Source: CBDUXP01 sp965371225 [NCBI: uncultured bacterium]
GTDB taxonomy: Bacteria; Abyssobacteria; SURF-5; CBDUXP01
NCBI GenBank assembly: GCA_965371225.1
Contig: CBDUXP010000087.1
Location: 1 to 13,300 of the forward strand
Length of the DNA: 13,300 nucleotides
Direction: 5' to 3'
Part shown: positions 8,113 to 13,300 of the stretch, in pieces
Layout: each line of letters opens with the position of its first letter
Numbering within the stretch: the first letter of the stretch is position 1
Position numbers and translations under genes: made by a program
The notes under the pieces: generated by a model
Told to the model about the DNA's origin: nothing
The model's input: only the letters and a program-made list of their open reading frames with translations
The model's database searches: none

Positions 8113-9396
8113 ATGTCGCACGAGCCTCGGCCGACCGAGGAACTGAGCAACGAATGGGATGCGGATGCCCGATGGGACGGGGTCACCCGGACCTACGGAC
8201 CGGCTGACGTCCTGAAGCTGCGCGGGACGGTACACATTGAACATACGCTCGGCCGGATGGGGGCGGAGCGGCTGTGGCACCTGATGCAAACGGAGCCCTA
8301 CGTGCGGGCGCTCGGCTGCCTGACGGGCAACCAGGCCATGCAATGCGTGAAGGCCGGGCTCCAAGCCATCTACCTGAGTGGCTGGCAGGTGGCCGGCGAC
8401 GCGAACATCGCGGGCCAGATGTATCCGGACCAGAGCCTCTACCCGGCCAACAGCGTGCCGGAACTGGTCAAGCGGCTGAACAACACGCTGCGGCGCGCCG
8501 ACGAGATCCACCACGCGGAAGGCAAGAACGATTACTACTGGTACCCGCCCATCGTCGCGGATGGCGAGGCCGGTTTTGGCGGGCACTTGAACGTGTTCGA
8601 GTTGACGAAGGCGATGATCGCCGCCGGCGCCGCGGCCGTGCACTACGAAGATCAACTCTCCTCGGAGAAGAAGTGCGGCCACATGGGCGGCAAGGTGTGC
8701 GTGCCCACGAGCCAGTTCATTCGCACCCTCATCTCGGCTCGCCTGGCCGCGGACGTCTGCGATGTGCCGACGATCATCGTCGCCCGCACGGATTCCAAGG
8801 ACGCCAAGCTGCTGACCAGCGACGTGGATGAGCGCGACCGAGAGTTCATCACGGGCGAGCGGACCCCCGAAGGGTTCTATTGCGTGCGCGACGGCCTCGA
8901 CGTCGCTATCAAGCGCGCCCAGGCCTACGCGCCGTACGCCGACCTGCTCTGGTGCGAGACGCAGCACCCGGACCTGGACGAGGCGAAGCTGTTCGCCGAG
9001 GGCGTGCACGCGGTGGCGCCGAACAAGATGCTGGCGTACAACTGCTCGCCATCGTTCAACTGGGAAGCGAACCTGGACGACACCACCATCGCGAAGTTCC
9101 AGCGGGAACTCGCGGCCATGGGGTACAAGTTCCAGTTCATTACCCTGGCGGGCTTCCACGCGCTGAACCATTCCATGTTCGACCTGGCGCGCCACTACAA
9201 CGGCGCGGACGCCATGACCGCGTACGTGGACCTGCAGCAGCGGGAATTTTCCGACGACGTGCATGGCTACACCGCCACGAAGCACCAGCGCGAAGTCGGC
9301 GCCGGGTACTTCGATGCCGTGGCGCAAATCGTGGCCGGCGGTGAAGCCTCCACCACGGCGCTCACGGGCTCCAGCGAACAAGAACAATTCGCGTAG
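8113..9396 (+). CDS. aceA: Isocitrate lyase
   Basis: Cleaves isocitrate to glyoxylate and succinate, the committed step of the glyoxylate shunt, allowing growth on acetate and fatty acids. The 427-residue length matches the short bacterial form (E. coli about 434). Seen: [12 protein letters not shown] (87-98), MYPDQSLYP (103-111), metal-binding [10 protein letters not shown] (148-157) with Asp150, the catalytic signature [12 protein letters not shown] (183-194) with Cys188, IIVARTD (221-227), [11 protein letters not shown] (307-317) and the typical C-terminus with TGSSEQEQF. All catalytic residues I can identify are present. The start is set by AAGGAG (8099-8104), 8 nt before ATG 8113. It follows aceB and is followed by a strong hairpin at 9433-9460. 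Confidence 0.96.
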   Translation: MSHEPRPTEELSNEWDADARWDGVTRTYGPADVLKLRGTVHIEHTLGRMGAERLWHLMQTEPYVRALGCLTGNQAMQCVKAGLQAIYLSGWQVAGDANIAGQMYPDQSLYPANSVPELVKRLNNTLRRADEIHHAEGKNDYYWYPPIVADGEAGFGGHLNVFELTKAMIAAGAAAVHYEDQLSSEKKCGHMGGKVCVPTSQFIRTLISARLAADVCDVPTIIVARTDSKDAKLLTSDVDERDREFITGERTPEGFYCVRDGLDVAIKRAQAYAPYADLLWCETQHPDLDEAKLFAEGVHAVAPNKMLAYNCSPSFNWEANLDDTTIAKFQRELAAMGYKFQFITLAGFHALNHSMFDLARHYNGADAMTAYVDLQQREFSDDVHGYTATKHQREVGAGYFDAVAQIVAGGEASTTALTGSSEQEQFA

Positions 9397-9432
9397 GGCG
9401 GCCCACCGGGGACGCTTTCGTCCAATGTAGCC

Positions 9433-9460
9433 CGGGCCCGGCTGACACCAGTCGGGCCCG
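9433..9460 (+). terminator. Strong hairpin after aceA, terminator-like
   Basis: Bases 9433-9444 (CGGGCCCGGCTG) pair with 9449-9460 (CAGTCGGGCCCG) through 12 bp, one of them a G-U wobble, around a 4-nt loop (ACAC). The hairpin begins 36 bp after the aceA stop. No U run follows, so it may instead be an RNA-stability or Rho-assisted 3' end. It separates aceBA from the regulator gene. Confidence 0.5.
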
Positions 9461-9489
9461 TGGCGTGTCCCGCCGCGGCGCACGGTGTG

Positions 9490-9495
9490 TACAAT
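9490..9495 (+). promoter_or_regulatory. Candidate -10 element for the regulator gene
   Basis: TACAAT matches five of six bases of the -10 consensus and lies 70 bp before the chosen GTG start, just after the aceA hairpin. No recognisable -35 lies at the right distance. If used, transcription would begin near 9502, which would rule out in-frame starts at 9485 and 9494. Confidence 0.25.
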
Positions 9496-9565
9496 GCATG
9501 GCGCACCGAATGCCGTGTGCCCCGGTTTCGCCCGGGCGCCGCCGCCCCGGCGCGCGAGATCCCCG

Positions 9566-10936
9566 GTGAGCAGCGCTCCCCCGTTTCAGGTTCTCATCAT
9601 CGAGCCCGAGTCCGCGGGCGGCTCGCTGTTGCATCACCAGGTGGAAGCGTTCGGGCATGCGGCGCGCTACGTCCGCACGGCGGAAGAGAGCCTCGTGTGG
9701 CTCACCACCGAAGTGATGGACGTGGTCGTGTTCCGCGTCACGCGCGCGGATGCCGCCGCCGGGCGAGAGATCCGCGACCTTCGCGCCCGCGCCGCCGGGG
9801 CTGAGGTAGTGCTGGTGGCGAATCAGAATGCGGTCGCAGCCGCGGCCGAAGCGGTGCGCCAGGGCGCGTTCGCCCTCGTGGCCGAGCCGTACCGCATCGA
9901 CGCGTTGGAACTGGCTATCCTCCGGGCGGGCGAGACTCGCCGGCTCCGGCTGGCGCGCGACGGGATGCGGGCGCTCACGCGCGGCCGGCCCGCGGCTTCC
10001 AAGCTCGTCGGCTCGAGCCCGCCCCTGCGCCGCCTGCGGGAGGATGCGGCCCGGGTGGCGGCCACGGATACGCCCGTGCTGATCACCGGGGAGTGGGGGT
10101 CGGGAAAGACCGCGCTCGCCGAGACCATCCACCAACTCGGCGACCGGAGCGAGCATCCGTGCTGCGTCGTCGAGTGCGCGGGGAAAACCGAGTCCGCTGT
10201 GACCGCCGAGCTGTTCGGCCATGCGGGAGAAGGGAGCCATCCCCCCGGGATCCTGCACGCGGCCGACGGCGGCACCCTCGTCGTGCAAAACGTGGTCGCC
10301 CTGCCCCCAACGCTGCAAACGGCTCTGGCGCGCTTGCTCGAGACGGGCGAGGTGGTGCCGCCCCACGGCGGCCCGAGCCGGCGCGTGGACGTGCGGGTGA
10401 TCGCCACCTCTGCGGAGGACCAGGCGGGATCCGTCGCGGCCGGCGTCTTCCGCAAAGAACTCCTGTACCGGCTGAACGCGCTGGAGTTTCACGTACCGCC
10501 CTTGCGCGAGCGAGCCGGCGACATCCGCGAACTCACGGAATACTTCCTCGCGGCGGCACCAGTGGCCGGCCCGGCGGAGGGCGTGCACGACGCGGTGATC
10601 GACCTGTTCGCGCGGTACGGGTGGCCGGGAAACGTGTGGGAACTGCGCACGGTCGTCGAGTGGGCCGCGGTCCGCGCGGCGGGCCCGCTCATCACGCTTG
10701 CAGACGTGCCGCCCCTGGAGCGGCGGGAACTGGAACCCAGCCACGGGGATGCGCCGCGGACATCGCTGCGGCTCGCGGAGATCGAGTTGCTGCACATTCA
10801 GCGGGTGCTGCACCTCTTCCGCGGCAACAAGACTCAGGCTGCGCGCGCGCTGGGCATCACCACGAAAACTCTGTACAACAAACTCAACCGGTACGCGCGC
10901 ACTGCCGCGGCGGCGGACCCGGCGGCACGCCCCTAA
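9566..10936 (+). CDS. Degenerate NtrC-family regulator: pseudo-receiver, inactive-looking AAA+ domain, Fis-type HTH
   Basis: A 456-residue DNA-binding regulator with enhancer-binding-protein architecture. The receiver-like domain (about 6-120) starts FQVLIIEPE, but the phosphoacceptor position reads DVVVFR (Arg57 for Asp) and the usual Lys-Pro is Glu107-Pro. In the AAA+ domain (about 145-375), Walker A is intact, GEWGSGKT (175-182). The region that should carry GAFTGA reads ELFGHAGEGSHPPG (215-228) with the motif deleted. Walker B is GGTLVVQNV with Gln-Asn (241-242) for Asp-Glu, and the sensor II GNVREL is GNVWEL (Trp358). FRKELLYRLN and PPLRERAGDI are well kept. The C-terminal HTH, GNKTQAARALGITTKTLYNK (420-439), looks fully functional. 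It should bind DNA but not drive sigma-54 polymerase. The GTG start at 9566 gives a normal receiver N-terminus; GTG 9485 and ATG 9494 are alternatives with an arginine- and proline-rich extension. Confidence 0.88.
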   Translation: MSSAPPFQVLIIEPESAGGSLLHHQVEAFGHAARYVRTAEESLVWLTTEVMDVVVFRVTRADAAAGREIRDLRARAAGAEVVLVANQNAVAAAAEAVRQGAFALVAEPYRIDALELAILRAGETRRLRLARDGMRALTRGRPAASKLVGSSPPLRRLREDAARVAATDTPVLITGEWGSGKTALAETIHQLGDRSEHPCCVVECAGKTESAVTAELFGHAGEGSHPPGILHAADGGTLVVQNVVALPPTLQTALARLLETGEVVPPHGGPSRRVDVRVIATSAEDQAGSVAAGVFRKELLYRLNALEFHVPPLRERAGDIRELTEYFLAAAPVAGPAEGVHDAVIDLFARYGWPGNVWELRTVVEWAAVRAAGPLITLADVPPLERRELEPSHGDAPRTSLRLAEIELLHIQRVLHLFRGNKTQAARALGITTKTLYNKLNRYARTAAAADPAARP

Positions 10937-10940
10937 CCCC

Positions 10941-11558
10941 ATGACCGGTGTGCCCCCCCCGTCGACCGACGGACCGCCGGCCACGCCCCAGTCACGCACC
11001 GCGACGCAGCGGCTCGCCTGGCAAGCGCTCTTCTGCGCGGCGTGGTATCCCGTTGGTGGGGTGGCCCTGGGATTTCTGCCGCTGGCGGAGTCACGCCTGG
11101 AAGTGGCCCTCGGGCAACTGGGCCTGGCCATCGGCCTGTGTGTCGGGACGGGGATCGCCGCCGCCCTGTGGGCGACGCGCTGGCTGCGCGGCCGGGGTGG
11201 CACCCTGCGCGCACGGCTGAACCTCCTGGGATGGGGCTATGGCGTGCAGGCCGCGGCCGCGCTGCTCGGGCTCGGCATCAGCAGCGCTGCGGATCCGCCG
11301 ACCCTCGCCGCGGTGATCGGCCTCACCGTGGGGTGTACGCTCCCGGTCGCCATCGCCACGGCCTACGCCGCGACCACACCCGCGCACCGCGCGATGGAGT
11401 TCGGCCAGGCGATCTTCGCTGCCCCAGTGGCGGCCGGGGTGTTGCACCTCTCGGGGGTACGGCCCGAAGGGTTCCTGGCCCTGACTGCGGCGTTCATGAG
11501 CCTGACCGGCTGGCAGGCCTGGTCGCGCCAGGTTGAGGCGACGCCGGCTGGGGACTGA
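10941..11558 (+). CDS. Small multi-pass membrane protein of unknown function
   Basis: I do not recognise a family. The 205-residue protein has a Pro/Thr/Ser-rich polar N-terminus (1-27), then about six hydrophobic segments: roughly 28-48, 56-80, 93-113, 119-143, 152-170 and 175-193. A basic loop WLRGRGGTLRARLN (81-94) is probably cytoplasmic. The composition (Ala, Gly, Leu) and short loops suggest a small integral membrane protein; no catalytic motif stands out. ATG 10941 begins 4 bp after the regulator stop and has no clear Shine-Dalgarno, so it is probably translated by coupling with the pseudo-NtrC regulator, which hints at a functional pair. Its TGA stop abuts the stop of the convergent transporter gene. 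Confidence 0.75.
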   Translation: MTGVPPPSTDGPPATPQSRTATQRLAWQALFCAAWYPVGGVALGFLPLAESRLEVALGQLGLAIGLCVGTGIAAALWATRWLRGRGGTLRARLNLLGWGYGVQAAAALLGLGISSAADPPTLAAVIGLTVGCTLPVAIATAYAATTPAHRAMEFGQAIFAAPVAAGVLHLSGVRPEGFLALTAAFMSLTGWQAWSRQVEATPAGD

Positions 11559-13130
11559 TCAGCCGCGTTCGTCCAGGCCGCCGGGCTTGAGCCCGCGCTC
11601 CACTAGCCCCAGCCCCGCGTCCACTGCGACGGCCAGCAACGCGGCGGGCAACGCGCCGGAGAGGATGATGATCGTGTTGTTGAGCTGCAGGCCCGAGACG
11701 ATCTCGCGCCCCAGGCCGCCGGCGCCGATGAACGCCGCCAGCGTGGCGGTGCCGACGGTGATGACGCCGGCGGTGCGCACCCCCGCCATGATGATCGGCG
11801 CCGCCAAGGGCAGGCGCACGTACCGCAGCACCTGACCATCGGTCATGCCGAGGCTCGTCGCGGCCTCGACCACATCCGGCGGCGCGTCGCGCAGCCCCGA
11901 ATACGTGTTCCGCAGGATCGGGAAGATCGAGTAAATCCACAGGGCGGCCACGGCCGGCTTCCATCCCACTTCCCCGAACAGGGGCAGCATGAACGCCAGG
12001 AGGGCGATGGACGGAATGGTCTGCGACACGCCGACAACGCGAATCGTGTGTTCCGCGCCCGCAGGCCAGCGTTCCAGCAGCAGCCCGAGGGGGACGGCCA
12101 CGAGCACGCCGAGGCCGAGCGCCGCGGCCGACAGGAGCAGGTGCTCGACGGTCCGCTGCCCCAACGCGCGCCGGTTCGCCAGCATGTAGCTGAGCAACGT
12201 CTGTCCCGCCGTGGAGACCGCATGCACTTCGCGCTCCCCCACTAGCCCGAGGGCCCGCAGCGCGTCGTGCGCCACCTGTTCCACCGGAGCGCTTTCCGGT
12301 GGCTCCAGGCGCAGGTTGAGCGTACGCATGTGCTCGGCGTCGAGCACGCCGGCCAACTGCTCCAGAATCGCGAAGAGTTCTGGATACTCCTCCAGCGTCT
12401 CCCCGCGGATCAGCGGCGCGGCTTCGTAGGGCGGAAAGAAGTGTTTGTCGTCCTCGAGCACCACGAGATCGAACAGCGCCAGGTTGCCGTCGGTGGTATA
12501 CACGTCCAAGCAGTCCACCTGCCCGAGCCCCGCGGCTTGGTATTTCAGGTTCTGCTGCATGGTCTTCACGTCCTTGAAGACCAGGCCGTAGGTCTGTTCC
12601 AACCCCGGCAGCCCGTCGTCCCGCTTCGCGAATTCATACCCGAAGCCGGCGGTCATCTCGCCCGAGACGGTCGCCAGGTCCGAAATCGTGCGGATGCCGT
12701 GCGCGTCCGCCAAGGCGCGGGGCACGGCCAGTTCGTACGCGTTCTCGAACCCCAGGGGGCTCAGCCACCAGAGGTTCCACCGGCGGAGAAATTCCTGGCG
12801 CACGCGGAAACGCGCCTCGGGCGCGCCGCCCTCCACTTTTTCCCCGAGCAGCGTGACGAGCCCCGTGCCCGTGTACTCGGGATACAGATCGATCGCACCG
12901 GTGCGGAGGGCATCGAAACACACCTTGGTACCGGCCAGGTTCAGGCGGCGGTGGACGGGAATGTCCGAGTGCGCTTCGATGAGCTGCGCAAACATCTCGG
13001 CGAGGAGGCGGCTCTCTTCGAAGTTCTTGGAGGCGACGGTGATATCCGCCCCCGCCGGTTGCGCGCACAGGACGAGCCCCACCGCCGAACCGAGCGCACC
13101 CACCAGCGCGCGCCGCACCCAAGACGCCAT
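11559..13130 (-). CDS. Fused osmoprotectant-type ABC transporter: substrate-binding domain plus permease
   Basis: A 523-residue importer component of the glycine betaine/carnitine/choline (OpuC/ProW-ProX) family. Seen: a Sec signal peptide (VRRALVGALGSAVGLVL, AGA cleavage near 28/29, no lipobox), then a binding domain (29 to about 300) with ITVASKNFEESRLLAEMFAQ (30-49), DLYPEYTGTG (81-90), DCLDVYTTDGNLALF (206-220) and FFPPYEAAPLIRG (231-243). The permease (about 310-515) has HLLLSAAALGLGVLVAVPLG (330-349), VSQTIPSIALLAF, and the ATPase-contact EAA loop EAATSLGMTDGQ (422-433) with RLPLAAPIIMAGVRTA. Binding domain first and permease second is opposite to the fusions I recall (ProWX/OpuFB type). 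I chose ATG 13128-13130 because it starts the signal peptide; the frame is open to 13256 but only by reading through an inverted repeat. No ATPase gene is visible in the window. Confidence 0.92.
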   Translation of the reverse strand: MASWVRRALVGALGSAVGLVLCAQPAGADITVASKNFEESRLLAEMFAQLIEAHSDIPVHRRLNLAGTKVCFDALRTGAIDLYPEYTGTGLVTLLGEKVEGGAPEARFRVRQEFLRRWNLWWLSPLGFENAYELAVPRALADAHGIRTISDLATVSGEMTAGFGYEFAKRDDGLPGLEQTYGLVFKDVKTMQQNLKYQAAGLGQVDCLDVYTTDGNLALFDLVVLEDDKHFFPPYEAAPLIRGETLEEYPELFAILEQLAGVLDAEHMRTLNLRLEPPESAPVEQVAHDALRALGLVGEREVHAVSTAGQTLLSYMLANRRALGQRTVEHLLLSAAALGLGVLVAVPLGLLLERWPAGAEHTIRVVGVSQTIPSIALLAFMLPLFGEVGWKPAVAALWIYSIFPILRNTYSGLRDAPPDVVEAATSLGMTDGQVLRYVRLPLAAPIIMAGVRTAGVITVGTATLAAFIGAGGLGREIVSGLQLNNTIIILSGALPAALLAVAVDAGLGLVERGLKPGGLDERG

Positions 13131-13140
13131 CCCAATAAGC

Positions 13141-13230
13141 TGGGGTAGGGGCCGGTCTTCAGACCGGGCCGGCCCGGGCGGAAACTCGCAGCTGGGGCGC
13201 GGGCCGGTCTGAAGACCGGCCCCTACCCCA
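13141..13230. repeat. Long inverted repeat with 27-bp arms in the transporter leader
   Basis: Bases 13141-13167 are the perfect reverse complement of 13204-13230, with a 36-bp spacer. Each arm contains its own near-palindrome around CCGGTCT/AGACCGG. The element ends 10 bp before the transporter start codon on the minus strand. On the plus strand it is followed by GGTTTTTT (13231-13238), giving a terminator-like layout in that direction. Arms of this kind resemble dispersed REP- or MITE-like palindromes found in many copies in some GC-rich genomes; only one element is in this window, so that is inference. Confidence 0.8.
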
Positions 13231-13300
13231 GGTTTTTTAAACAGCCAGCTAGGCATCGCCGACCACGCCCCCCCCCCCGGCCCCGCGCTCGTGCTCCAGC

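Noticed and set aside
10698-10940. Extended membrane-protein start at 10698
   Set aside because: It would overlap the regulator's HTH coding region by about 240 bp; ATG 10941, 4 bp after the regulator stop, is far more natural.
8095-11203. Long minus-strand open frames (8095-9483 and 9362-11203) opposite aceA, the regulator and the membrane protein
   Set aside because: They are antisense to recognisable proteins and show no motif, signal or plausible composition.
12267-13148. 293-residue plus-strand frame opposite the transporter
   Set aside because: It is the complement of the binding-domain coding sequence, with no independent evidence of a gene.
13131-13256. Extended transporter start at 13256
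   Set aside because: The extension is translated from the inverted repeat and would bury the clear signal peptide starting at 13130.

Overview
The window is GC-rich throughout (about two thirds or more G+C by eye), densely coding, and consists of three metabolic or transport blocks. The organism is probably a high-GC Gram-negative bacterium, proteobacterial or from an allied phylum. The reasons are a Fis-type NtrC-family regulator, a periplasmic binding domain with a plain Sec signal and no lipobox, and an E. coli-like malate synthase A / isocitrate lyase pair. I cannot name a genus. I saw no tRNA, rRNA, CRISPR array, transposase or phage gene.

Block 1 (1-6047) is a TetR-controlled divergon. 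On the minus strand, tetR is followed by glpD (glycerol-3-phosphate dehydrogenase), an alkylglycerone-phosphate-synthase-like FAD oxidase, and an FGGY kinase of the glycerol kinase branch that runs off the left edge. glpD and the oxidase share an ATGA junction, and the oxidase and kinase overlap by 8 bp, so these three are one translationally coupled unit. An alpha/beta hydrolase is read in the opposite direction. The 97-bp gap between tetR and the hydrolase holds a striking AT-rich operator: four alternating 8-bp half-sites on an exact 12-bp pitch. The set suggests processing of a glycerol-type backbone, perhaps an ester or ether lipid, with a kinase whose glycerol pocket is altered.

Block 2 (6048-11558) is on the plus strand. 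A 359-bp non-coding leader precedes aceB (malate synthase) and aceA (isocitrate lyase), the two glyoxylate-shunt enzymes. After a strong hairpin comes a regulator built like a sigma-54 activator (receiver, AAA+, Fis-type HTH). It has lost the receiver phosphorylation residues, the GAFTGA loop, the Walker B acids and the sensor II arginine. Four bases later comes a small multi-pass membrane protein of unknown function. The regulator is a natural candidate to control aceBA by a non-sigma-54 mechanism.

Block 3 (11559-13300) is on the minus strand: one fused osmoprotectant-type ABC transporter protein, with the binding domain N-terminal and the permease C-terminal. Its stop codon abuts the membrane protein's stop codon. 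A 27-bp-armed inverted repeat sits in its leader. No ATPase gene is visible and it may lie beyond the right edge.

The first two blocks fit growth on lipids: backbone oxidation by GlpD and assimilation of fatty-acid-derived acetyl-CoA through the glyoxylate shunt. That link is inference from gene content.
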